From Chloroflexota bacterium (lineage in GTDB: Bacteria; Chloroflexota; Anaerolineae; UBA2200), in contig JACIWX010000001.1 in NCBI GenBank assembly GCA_014360755.1, positions 186,001 through 250,000 of the forward strand: DNA of 64,000 bases. Direction: 5' to 3'. The position numbers and the translations under genes are program-made. The notes beneath the pieces are model-generated. The model was not told where the DNA came from. It worked only from the letters and a program-made list of their open reading frames with translations, and did no database searches. Shown in pieces: positions 8,384 to 15,731 of this stretch. How positions within the stretch are numbered: the stretch's first letter is position 1; the number at the start of each line of letters is the position of its first letter.

Positions 8384-8665
8384 ATGCCTGGTTTTGATGG
8401 TACTGGGCCGCGAGGCGAAGGACCGCTGACTGGTCGGGGTGAAGGGTATTGTGTGCTGCAGCTCCCTGATCCTGCGTCAGGCAAGCCTGCTTTTGGCTTT
8501 GCCGGTTTGGCTGGTGTGCCTGTGTGGCTGTACCCTCGCCTCGGCGGAGCGCTACCGATTTGCCAACCACTGCTTGGCTTCTATCCAGGAAGATGGATAG
8601 GATACAGTCGGGGCTTGCATATGGGCCGTAGACACGGCAGGCGCTTTTTCATGCGAGGTTGGTGA
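8384..8665 (+). CDS. DUF5320-like small protein
   Basis: 93 aa, ATG at 8384 with GAGGAGGTGG upstream. It begins MPGFDGTGPRGEGPLTGRGEGYC, the same N-terminal theme as the previous gene. A hydrophobic aromatic middle and a basic tail (MGRRHGRRFFMRGW) follow, with no coiled coil. Probably a divergent paralogue of the preceding gene; function unknown. Confidence 0.75.
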   Translation: MPGFDGTGPRGEGPLTGRGEGYCVLQLPDPASGKPAFGFAGLAGVPVWLYPRLGGALPICQPLLGFYPGRWIGYSRGLHMGRRHGRRFFMRGW

Positions 8666-8775
8666 TGGAGTTTTTAGAGAGGATTGATAGGGAAGGTTGG
8701 GGACACCAAGCACAATGGTTATGATCTGCCCTCGCTCGATATAGACCATAACAACTCATCATGAAGGGGGTGAAG

Positions 8776-9195
8776 ATGAAGATCGTCATTACCGCAAATG
8801 GAGATGATTTGGGCTCTCCCGTCAGTCTTGTCTTTGGACGCTGTTCCACGTTTATTTTTGTGGATACGGAGACGATGGCTTTCGAAGCCGTTGCCAATCC
8901 AGCTTTATCTGCATCGGGTGGGGCAGGGATTCAGGCTGCCCAGTTTGTCGTGGAACGTGGTGCAGAGGCTGTGTTGAGTGGCAGCGTAGGTCCGAATGCT
9001 TATGGAGTGTTCCAGGCTGCCAATGTGCCGGTTTACTTGGTTGGCGAGGGCACGGTAAGGGAGGCTATAGAGGCTTACAAAGCAGGGAAGCTGCAAACCG
9101 CTATGGAAGCAAACACGCCGGCTCACACAGGCTTGGGTCGGTGGACGGCTGGTGGCGGAATGGGTAGTGGATGTGGTGGAAAAAGCCGAACGTGA
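8776..9195 (+). CDS. NifX/NifB C-terminal-like (dinitrogenase Fe-Mo cofactor family) protein
   Basis: 139 aa from the ATG at 8776 (GGGGGTG upstream; an ATG at 8761 is less well placed). The RNase-H-like fold of COG1433 is visible: MKIVITANGDDLGSPVS, FGRCSTFIFVD, SGSVGPNAYGVFQ and a Gly/Cys tail GGGMGSGCGG. In nitrogen fixers this family binds Fe-Mo cofactor precursors. In non-fixers such as this (no nif genes in view) its metal ligand is unknown. Confidence 0.88.
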   Translation: MKIVITANGDDLGSPVSLVFGRCSTFIFVDTETMAFEAVANPALSASGGAGIQAAQFVVERGAEAVLSGSVGPNAYGVFQAANVPVYLVGEGTVREAIEAYKAGKLQTAMEANTPAHTGLGRWTAGGGMGSGCGGKSRT

Positions 9196-9221
9196 ATGTG
9201 TCTTTTGGTAGGAGGTGAGGA

Positions 9222-9695
9222 GTGGCATTGCGTGTAGATAGCGAGCGGTGTACGGGTTGCGGCGCATGTGTGGATGTCTGTCCTGCTGGCGCGATACGGC
9301 TTGTGGATCATTTAGCCAGCATCGATGCAGGCTTGTGCCGCGAGTGTCAGGCTTGTGTAGAAGTTTGCCCGCAGGGAGCGATCCTTGTGGCGGAGGAAAG
9401 GGTTCCTGTAGTAGAGGGTGAGATCGTCGGGGTTTCCCCAAACTTGCCCCTGGTACAGCAGCCAGCTTCCGTGCCTGTCCGCCCAATTCGTCCACGGTCC
9501 TATAACTTGGGCATGGCTCTGGCTTTCTTGGGGCGGGAGATTGTACCGCGGGCGGCTGCTTATCTGCTAGAAGCCTGGAGGCACAGGCAGGCTACACCAG
9601 ATGCTCAGGGGCAAGCAGCCCTAGGGATCTCGCTGTGGGATCATTGGCGCTGGGGAGGACATAGGCAGCGCCAGCGGCAACGGCGCGGTCGCTAA
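9222..9695 (+). CDS. 2x[4Fe-4S] ferredoxin with C-terminal extension
   Basis: 157 aa, GTG start at 9222 with AGGAGGTGAG upstream. Residues 1-60 carry two full cluster motifs, CTGCGACVDVCP and CRECQACVEVCP. The remaining 95 residues are not ferredoxin-like: a hydrophobic segment (MALAFLGREIVPRAAAYLL) and a basic end (RQRQRQRRGR). Likely an electron or cluster carrier for the neighbouring MinD proteins, by context. Confidence 0.88.
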   Translation: MALRVDSERCTGCGACVDVCPAGAIRLVDHLASIDAGLCRECQACVEVCPQGAILVAEERVPVVEGEIVGVSPNLPLVQQPASVPVRPIRPRSYNLGMALAFLGREIVPRAAAYLLEAWRHRQATPDAQGQAALGISLWDHWRWGGHRQRQRQRRGR

Positions 9696-9718
9696 GCGCA
9701 TTGTAGCGGGAGCATAAC

Positions 9719-9958
9719 ATGCCTATCTATGAATTCCGTTGTCGAAGTTGTCATACGAGATTTGAGGCCTGGCTGCGCTCCAGCCAAGATGCTGTTACCT
9801 GCCCCAATTGCGGTGCTACGCTGTTGGAGAAGCGGGTTTCAGCACCCGCCCTGGTGAGTACAGGCAGGAGACAACAAGCTGGCCACACCTGCTGTGGCCG
9901 TGAAGAGCGCTGCGAACAGCCTCCTTGTTCTGATGGGAGTGGTTGTCGCAGGGGGTAG
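9719..9958 (+). CDS. FmdB-type zinc ribbon protein
   Basis: 79 aa. It starts MPIYEFRCRSCHTRFE and has CPNCGATLLEKRVSAP, the two CxxC knuckles of the FmdB/CxxC regulatory family. The tail has six more cysteines (CCGREERCEQPPC and a final GCRRG), which could hold additional metal. The 24-base gap to the ferredoxin gene indicates one operon. Confidence 0.8.
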   Translation: MPIYEFRCRSCHTRFEAWLRSSQDAVTCPNCGATLLEKRVSAPALVSTGRRQQAGHTCCGREERCEQPPCSDGSGCRRG

Positions 9959-9976
9959 GGAAAGGAGGTGAAAAAC

Positions 9977-10153
9977 ATGGGACGTGGCAGTGGACGAGGT
10001 GCTGACCGAGGGCGTATGGGCGGCCCTAAAGCCGCTGGGCCAGGCGGGTATTGCGTCTGCCCAAATTGTGGGCACAAGCAGCCGCATGTCGCAGGGCAGC
10101 CCTGTACAGCACTGACTTGCCCTAAGTGTGGTACCAGGATGATTCGCGAATAA
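9977..10153 (+). CDS. Small Cys-rich zinc-ribbon/rubredoxin-like protein
   Basis: 58 aa, ATG 9977 with AGGAGGTG 6 bases upstream. The Gly/Arg-rich N-terminus (MGRGSGRGADRGRMGG) recalls the DUF5320 genes. The C-terminal half has CVCPNCGHKQPH and CTALTCPKCG, two knuckles for one metal. Small proteins of this type commonly accompany MinD-ferredoxin clusters in anaerobes; function unknown. Confidence 0.78.
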   Translation: MGRGSGRGADRGRMGGPKAAGPGGYCVCPNCGHKQPHVAGQPCTALTCPKCGTRMIRE

Positions 10154-10178
10154 CGTTTATATCCAGGAGAAAAGAAGC

Positions 10179-11093
10179 ATGATCCTCGCTATAGCCAGTG
10201 GCAAGGGTGGCACAGGTAAGACCACCGTAGCGGTCAATCTGGCCCTTGCCGTTTCATCGCAGAAAAAGGGCGGTGCAGAGGTTACCTTTGTTGACTGCGA
10301 TGTAGAAGAACCTAATGCGGCGCTCTTTTTGCATCCGGTTATCGAACAACGACGGGAAGTGGGGTTGTTGGTTCCTGAGGTGGATTTGGGACGCTGCACA
10401 TACTGTGGCCGGTGCGCCGAGGTTTGCCAATATCATGCCATTGCCGTCGTGCAGCGCAAAGTGCTCTTCTTCTCCGAACTTTGCCATGGCTGCGGAAGTT
10501 GCACGCTGAATTGCCCGGAAAAGGCTATCCGTGAGAGGCTGCATGTGAGCGGTGTGATTGAGCAGGGCATTGCCCAAGGCACGATACGTTTTGCGCATGG
10601 TATCCTGAACATTGGCGAGGCGATGGCCACACCTATCATCCGTCAGTTGAAGCGATGTGCTATCCCACCGGATGCATCACATAGCTTGGTGATCCTGGAT
10701 GCGCCGCCAGGCACTGCTTGCCCGGTGGTTGAAACGATGCGTGGCGCTGATTTGGTGCTCATGGTCACAGAGCCCACGCCGTTTGGGTTGCACGATTTGC
10801 GGCTCGCGGTGCAGGTAGCGTATAATGAATTGCGGCTGCCTGTGGCCGTTGTGATCAATCGTGATGGCGTGGGCGATGATGGTGTAGACCGCTATTGCCA
10901 AACGCAGGGCATACCCATTCTCATGCGCATTCCTTTAGACAGGCGCATTGCTGAGGCTTATGCAGAGGGGCGGCCCATTGTCGAGGCTCTACCTGACTAC
11001 CAAGTGCGTTTTCTTGATCTTTATCAGCGGATTGGCGAATTTAGCAGGGAGTACAGATTAGAGGATAAGAAAGGGGGTGGATGCTGCAAATAA
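10179..11093 (+). CDS. MinD-superfamily P-loop ATPase with inserted ferredoxin domain (1)
   Basis: 304 aa. It opens with the deviant Walker A GKGGTGKTTVAVNLALAV; a two-cluster ferredoxin is inserted at about residues 65-115 (CTYCGRCAEVC and CHGCGSCTLNC). The ATPase then resumes (VILDAPPGTACPV, VMVTEPTPFGLHDL). COG1149 proteins of this kind usually come in pairs, as here with the gene at 11929. They are thought to couple ATP hydrolysis to Fe-S or metal handling, but no member has a firmly assigned role. It ends with a Cys pair (GGGCCK). Confidence 0.92.
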   Translation: MILAIASGKGGTGKTTVAVNLALAVSSQKKGGAEVTFVDCDVEEPNAALFLHPVIEQRREVGLLVPEVDLGRCTYCGRCAEVCQYHAIAVVQRKVLFFSELCHGCGSCTLNCPEKAIRERLHVSGVIEQGIAQGTIRFAHGILNIGEAMATPIIRQLKRCAIPPDASHSLVILDAPPGTACPVVETMRGADLVLMVTEPTPFGLHDLRLAVQVAYNELRLPVAVVINRDGVGDDGVDRYCQTQGIPILMRIPLDRRIAEAYAEGRPIVEALPDYQVRFLDLYQRIGEFSREYRLEDKKGGGCCK

Positions 11094-11147
11094 TAACCAA
11101 AAATCTGTACGTAAATAAAGATCGAGAAATTCTTAGGAGGGGGTAAG

Positions 11148-11852
11148 ATGCCAGAACTGAAAGAGGGTTGTGTCAAGCCAGCGCGAGGGCCAATTGTGCC
11201 GGCGGCGGAATCGGCTGTCCCGGCAGCAGGAGTTACATCATCACAGGAGGTGCGCAAAATGACGGCACGAGTGGGCAAGGAAGCGATTGATTTCGAAGCG
11301 AACGCGTTCATTGCAGGGGTGGGTTTCCAGCCGGTCAAACTCTCAGACTACAAGGGCAAATGGATTGTCCTATGCTTTTATCCAGGGGACTTTACCTTTG
11401 TTTGACCCACCGAATTGGCAGCGGTTGCTGCCCTGTACGACGAGTTCAAGAAACTCGGAGTAGAAGTATTGGCTATGAGCACCGATAGCCGCTTTGTGCA
11501 CAAGATTTGGCAGGAGCAAGAACTGTCCAAGATGGTCAGCGGCGGGGTGCCTTTCCCCATGCTTTCAGATGCGGGGGGCAAGATCGGTGCTATCTATGGC
11601 GTGTACGATGAGGAAGCTGGCGTGGACATCCGTGGCCGCTTCATTATTGACCCCGATTTTGTGATTCGCGCGATGGAAGTGCTCACGCCGGAGGTGGGGC
11701 GGAATCCGGAAGAGTTGCTGCGGCAAATCAAGGCTTTCCAGCATGTACGGGCTACCGGTGAAGTAACCCCCTCGGGTTGGCAGCCAGGGCAAGTTACGCT
11801 CAAGCCAGGGCCGGCCTTGGCCGGCAGGGTTTGGGAAGTCTGGAAGCCATAA
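11148..11852 (+). CDS. Selenocysteine-containing peroxiredoxin (UGA = Sec)
   Basis: 234 aa if UGA 11403-11405 is read as selenocysteine. The frame is open on both sides of this codon. The residue falls exactly at the peroxidatic Cys of [16 protein letters not shown]. Downstream are typical AhpC/Prx segments ([36 protein letters not shown]). The usual C-terminal resolving Cys (GEVCPAxW) is replaced by Thr in GEVTPSGW, so it would act as a 1-Sec enzyme. A second in-frame ATG at 11259 also has a consensus AGGAGGT and gives a 197-aa form beginning [14 protein letters not shown], the usual family start. The extra 37 residues from 11148 (own SD GGAGGGGG) are Pro/Ala-rich with one Cys. Confidence 0.85.
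11403..11432 (+). promoter_or_regulatory. UGA codon and bacterial SECIS-like hairpin
   Basis: Eleven bases after UGA a perfect 6-bp stem forms (11417-11422 with 11427-11432) around the loop GGUU. The loop begins 17 bases after UGA and has G in its first two positions. This agrees with the known bacterial SECIS rule (small apical loop with an early G, about 16-37 bases from UGA) bound by SelB. Confidence 0.75.
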
Positions 11853-11874
11853 ACGCTAAGAAGAAAGGTTGACG

Positions 11875-11913
11875 CACTCTTGCGCCGACGCAATTCGCGT
11901 CGGCGCAAGAGTG
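11875..11913 (+). other. 17-bp perfect hairpin before the second MinD gene
   Basis: Bases 11875-11891 pair perfectly with 11897-11913 around AATTC. The hairpin sits 23 bases after the peroxiredoxin stop and ends 15 bases before the next ATG, directly 5' of its GGAG. No U-run follows. It could control differential expression within the operon by blocking 3'-exonucleases or by attenuation. Confidence 0.65.
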
Positions 11914-11928
11914 ACGGGTTATGGAGTA

Positions 11929-12807
11929 ATGAAACAACTAGTTGTTCTGAGTGGCAAAGGGGGTACAGGCAAAACCACTGTCGCAGCGGCTTTAGTCCAT
12001 TTGGCTTCACAAGAAGCTCCGATTGTTATTGCTGATGCAGATGTGGATGCAGCCAATTTGGAGCTAGTTTTGTCCCCTACAAGACTGGAAGAGCACGATT
12101 TTCTCAGTGGACAGGTGGCGGTTATCCGAGCACAAACCTGCAGTGCCTGTGGCAAGTGTGCTGAGGTCTGTCGTTTTGACGCCGTATTCCCTTGCAACGG
12201 AAATTACGCGGTAGATGCTTTGGCATGTGAAGGCTGCGCCGCATGTTTTTACCAATGCCCTGCCGGTGCTATCCGCATGGAAGAGCAGCACGCTGGTCAG
12301 TGGTACCGTTCTCAGACGCGTTTTGGCCCCCTGTTCCATGCACGCCTTTTTGCTGGGCAGGAAAATTCGGGCAAGTTAGTGACGGTGGTGAGGCGACAAG
12401 CATGGCTATGGGCACGGGATACTGCAGCGCGTCTTCTGCTGATAGATGGACCACCAGGCATTGGCTGTCCAGTAATTGCTGCCAGCACAGGCGTGAATGT
12501 CGCACTAGTAGTGACGGAGCCGACGGTTTCTGGCGTGCATGACCTGCAACGTATATTGAGCACTATCGCGCATTTTGGCGTGCTGGCTCTGGTGCTGATC
12601 AACAAGGCTGATCTCAATTTCAAAAAAGTCCAGGAAATCGAATCTTTTTGCGCCTCGAACGGGATAGAAGTGGTGGGCCATGTTCCTTTCGATACCGTGG
12701 TGACGAGAGCAATGGTGCATGGCCAACCGGTCACGACTTGTACTGGCAATGCTGTGAGTGTTGAGCTGCGCAACGCCTGGAAAAGGATAAAAGGATATTT
12801 AGAGTAA
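11929..12807 (+). CDS. MinD-superfamily P-loop ATPase with inserted ferredoxin domain (2)
   Basis: 292 aa from the ATG at 11929; the frame reaches 11869 but would translate the 17-bp hairpin. Walker A is GKGGTGKTTVAAALV. The inserted ferredoxin at about 62-105 has CSACGKCAEVC and CEGCAACFYQC. Later segments include LLIDGPPGIGCPV, VVTEPTVSGVHDL and INKADLN. It is a paralogue and presumed partner of the gene at 10179. Confidence 0.92.
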   Translation: MKQLVVLSGKGGTGKTTVAAALVHLASQEAPIVIADADVDAANLELVLSPTRLEEHDFLSGQVAVIRAQTCSACGKCAEVCRFDAVFPCNGNYAVDALACEGCAACFYQCPAGAIRMEEQHAGQWYRSQTRFGPLFHARLFAGQENSGKLVTVVRRQAWLWARDTAARLLLIDGPPGIGCPVIAASTGVNVALVVTEPTVSGVHDLQRILSTIAHFGVLALVLINKADLNFKKVQEIESFCASNGIEVVGHVPFDTVVTRAMVHGQPVTTCTGNAVSVELRNAWKRIKGYLE

Positions 12808-12864
12808 GTTACCTGCTGCGCCTTCTATGGAAGGGCTGTCGTAGGCAGAGGGAGATAGCGCGAG

Positions 12865-13743
12865 TTACGTTGGCCGTGGTCCGATCAAACCGGCGCCGCT
12901 GATTAAATCCAGCATTTCCGCCGTGATCGCCTCTTGCCTGGCCACTTGTAGGCTGAGCTTGAACTCTTCAATCAGGCGTTCCGCATTTTGTGTGGCTCCA
13001 TCCAGGAGCTGATAACGTGCGGTATGCTCCGCTACAGCGGATTCCAACAGTATCTGGTAAAGCCTAGCGGTGAGCCAGAGTTGAACCAAGCGGATGTAAA
13101 GTCCCAATGGCTCGGTCTCGATGATGGGGGGAAATAGGGATTCCTCCGTTGGGACGGGAGGGATGGTGGGAGGGAGCAGGCGCACTACGGTGGGTTCATA
13201 GCGCATGAGCCCTCTAGGAGCGTTATAGACCACTTCAACTATATCCAGTTCGTATTGCTCATAGCCTCGCAACCATTCCGAGACCAGTTCGACAGCCAGT
13301 TCGTAGGGCGGAAGGGCGGTTACGGAAAGCGGTTTTGCCCACACCGGTACGCGTTCCCGATGACGAAATGTGCGTTGAGTGCGCGATCCCAATGTCATTA
13401 GCCGTACTTTCACGCCTACGGCATGTTGTGCCAGGATTTGCTCCGCGTACGAAACGACCGTATCGTTGAACGCCCCGCACAAACCACGTTCGCTGCCGAT
13501 GACGAGAAGGGCGATGCTTTCCCCCGGCCGGCGTTCCTGGCGCTGCGTAGGGGAACACTGACGGAGATAGGGTGTGATCAGGGCGAGGATGCGCAGCAGG
13601 CGCTGAGAATATTGCTCTACACTACGCCCTTTGTTCAGAGCAAGGAGACGGCTACCCAGGGAAATGGTGCGTAGGGCACCCAGTATAGGCTCTACTGCTT
13701 GTATGTTTTCCAGGCGCGCCTTGAGGCGTTCCAGTTCCTCCAT
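12865..13743 (-). CDS. atpG: N-type ATPase gamma subunit
   Basis: 292 aa. It has the F1 gamma framework: an N-terminal helix (ERLKARLENIQAVEPILGALRTI), the conserved GSERGLCGAFND near residue 90 and the C-terminal helix with a short EAITAEMLDLI tail. It forms the central stalk. Last gene of the N-ATPase operon, separated from the alpha gene by the c-di-AMP receptor-like gene; only 6 bases part it from the latter. Confidence 0.93.
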   Translation of the reverse strand: MEELERLKARLENIQAVEPILGALRTISLGSRLLALNKGRSVEQYSQRLLRILALITPYLRQCSPTQRQERRPGESIALLVIGSERGLCGAFNDTVVSYAEQILAQHAVGVKVRLMTLGSRTQRTFRHRERVPVWAKPLSVTALPPYELAVELVSEWLRGYEQYELDIVEVVYNAPRGLMRYEPTVVRLLPPTIPPVPTEESLFPPIIETEPLGLYIRLVQLWLTARLYQILLESAVAEHTARYQLLDGATQNAERLIEEFKLSLQVARQEAITAEMLDLISGAGLIGPRPT

Positions 13744-13749
13744 GCGATG

Positions 13750-14064
13750 TTAATACCTTTGGAAACGCTCGATGTCCCATGCGAAGATGATCGCACCACC
13801 TACTTGAGGTGTCTCGCTGGGTGTGACTGGTTGGCCTGGCGCACCTGTTCTTGCTAGTGATACAGGTGCGTGACAGGAACGGTCAATGAGACATAGCACT
13901 TCCTCGAGCTTTTCGTCTGGAACAGCAATAAAAAGGGTCTGGCTAGCCTGACGCAGCACACCCCCTCTGGTCTCGGTGAACGTCGCTGTATGACCAGCCG
14001 CGACTAATCTATTGATGACCTCGTTAGCCCCTGCTTTTGGCACAACTGCCATCACCATTTTCAT
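13750..14064 (-). CDS. Cyclic-di-AMP receptor-like protein (DarA/PstA, DUF970 family)
   Basis: 104 aa from the ATG at 14064 (GGAGGG upstream). It matches the PII-like DarA/PstA family: an N-terminal beta strand MKMVMAVV, TRGGVLRQASQTLFIAV (family: GGFL..GNTTL), DEKLEEVLCLI and the C-terminal VGGAIIFAWDIERF. Firmicute homologues are trimers that bind c-di-AMP in the pocket between loops. The start overlaps the alpha-subunit stop (ATGA), so it is translationally coupled inside the ATPase operon. Ligand binding here is inferred. Confidence 0.82.
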   Translation of the reverse strand: MKMVMAVVPKAGANEVINRLVAAGHTATFTETRGGVLRQASQTLFIAVPDEKLEEVLCLIDRSCHAPVSLARTGAPGQPVTPSETPQVGGAIIFAWDIERFQRY

Positions 14065-15731
14065 GCTGCTTTTTCCCTCCTCGCATATATGGCGGCGCAT
14101 TCTGCACACAGCCGCAATAGCGTTGCACGAGTTTCGTCGTCCCATGCCCCTGTACGGTTGAGGTCATGGTACAAATCTGGTTCAGTTTTTCGTACATAGC
14201 GCAATAGTTCTGATTGAAAGCTAGGTATATCCGCAAGGGGCATGTCATCCAGGAAACCTTCATTGACGGCTAGCAGGATGACTGCCTCATCTGCCAAGGA
14301 CAGTGGCTGGTTAGGCGGTTGGGCAAGCACCGCACGCACTCGTTCACCGCGTCGAATTTGCCGCAGCGTGGCTTCGTCCACTTCTGTCCCAAAGCGTGCA
14401 AAGCGCGAGACCTCTTCGTACTGTGCCAACTGTAGACGTAGATCACCGGAAAGCACACGCATAGCGGTAGATTGTGCTGCCCCCCCGACACGCGAAACAG
14501 ACAAGCCAACGTTTACTGCGGGTTTGATGCCGCGGTTAAAAAGATCGGCATCCAGCACGATTTGCCCATCCGTTATGGCGATCAAATTGGTAGGGATATA
14601 GGCGGAGATGTTGCCGCCCTTTGTTTCTACGATGGGCAAGGCGGTCAGCGATCCGCCACCTGCTTCTTCTCCCAGTTTGCAGGCGCGTTCCAGCAACCTT
14701 GCATGCAGATAAAAAATGTCTCCGGGGTACGCTTCGCGGCCCGGTGGACGGCGCAGGAGCAGACTCAACTCACGGTAAGCGTCGGCATGCTTGGATAGGT
14801 CATCGTAGACAATAAGCACGTCTTGGCCTTCGTCCACGAAGAACTCAGCCATCGTGCAGCCTGCATAGGGTGCTAGGTAGCGCAGTGCAGGCGGGTCATC
14901 TGGGCTGGAGACCACCACAATGGTATAGGCTAGAGCATCGTGTTTGCGCAGTGTTTCGATCACATCCAGCGAAGAAGACTTTTTCTGGCCAATGGCGACG
15001 TATACGCAAAGAACCCCGCTCCCTTTTTGGCTGAGAATGGCATCCACAGCCAGTGTCGTCTTGCCAATCTGTCGGTCGCCGATGATTAGTTCCCGCTGTC
15101 CTCGACCGAGGGGTATCAGCGCATCCACGATTTTGATGCCGGTATGCAGGGAAGCGTTTACTGGCGCACGTTCGATAATCCCTGGGGCGTCTCGCTCTAG
15201 GAGGCGCCACTCGGCTTCTTGTATGGGTCCCCAGCCATCTAAAGGTTCTCCCAAGGGGTTCACGATGCGCCCCAAGAGCCCACGTCCCACGGGTACACGC
15301 AGGCGCCGCCCCGTTCCGGTAACTTGGTCTCCACCTTGAATGCCTCGATCTGAACCCAATAGGATGGCGTCTATCTGGTTATGATCCAAATTCAGCACCA
15401 AGCCCCTAACTCCAGTGGGGAAAACGACCAGTTCATCAGTGCGCGCGCGGGGCAAGCCAGAAAGAGTGGCTACGCCATTCCCAATGCGTTGCACCGTGCC
15501 CACATCGTAAAAACGCACCTGCATGGGCAATTCTGCTGCTTTTTGACGCAACGCGGTAAGCAGCGGGTCAATCTCAGGCTGTACTTTGGGCAAACCAGGA
15601 GCAGTCAGTACGGCATCCTTGATCAGTTGGATAGCGTCAACCTGACTGACGCGGACTTTGTGATCCAGTTGTGCCAATTGTCGGCGTACGGCACTCAGTA
15701 CCGCTGCCACATCAGGTTCTGGCCTAGGCAT
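14061..15731 (-). CDS. atpA: N-type ATPase alpha subunit
   Basis: 556 aa, somewhat longer than a usual F1 alpha (about 510). Walker A GDRQIGKTTLAVDAI is near residue 215; VPVGRGLLGRIVNPLGEPLDG, ALRYLAPYAGC and the LSVSRVGGAAQ stretch follow. The extra N-terminal 45 residues (VAAVLSAVRRQLAQLDHKVRV) are typical of N-ATPase alpha chains. The gene overlaps the b gene by 8 bases. Confidence 0.95.
   Translation of the reverse strand: MPRPEPDVAAVLSAVRRQLAQLDHKVRVSQVDAIQLIKDAVLTAPGLPKVQPEIDPLLTALRQKAAELPMQVRFYDVGTVQRIGNGVATLSGLPRARTDELVVFPTGVRGLVLNLDHNQIDAILLGSDRGIQGGDQVTGTGRRLRVPVGRGLLGRIVNPLGEPLDGWGPIQEAEWRLLERDAPGIIERAPVNASLHTGIKIVDALIPLGRGQRELIIGDRQIGKTTLAVDAILSQKGSGVLCVYVAIGQKKSSSLDVIETLRKHDALAYTIVVVSSPDDPPALRYLAPYAGCTMAEFFVDEGQDVLIVYDDLSKHADAYRELSLLLRRPPGREAYPGDIFYLHARLLERACKLGEEAGGGSLTALPIVETKGGNISAYIPTNLIAITDGQIVLDADLFNRGIKPAVNVGLSVSRVGGAAQSTAMRVLSGDLRLQLAQYEEVSRFARFGTEVDEATLRQIRRGERVRAVLAQPPNQPLSLADEAVILLAVNEGFLDDMPLADIPSFQSELLRYVRKTEPDLYHDLNRTGAWDDETRATLLRLCAECAAIYARREKAA

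Noticed and set aside
8776..9195. Evidence for nitrogen fixation from the NifX/NifB-like gene
   Set aside because: The family is widespread in non-fixers, and no nifHDK, nifB radical SAM or nifE/N gene is in the window.
11415..11852. A separate peroxiredoxin gene starting at TTG 11415
   Set aside because: It has no SD and begins in the middle of the fold. It is in the same frame as 11148-11405 and is explained by UGA read as selenocysteine.
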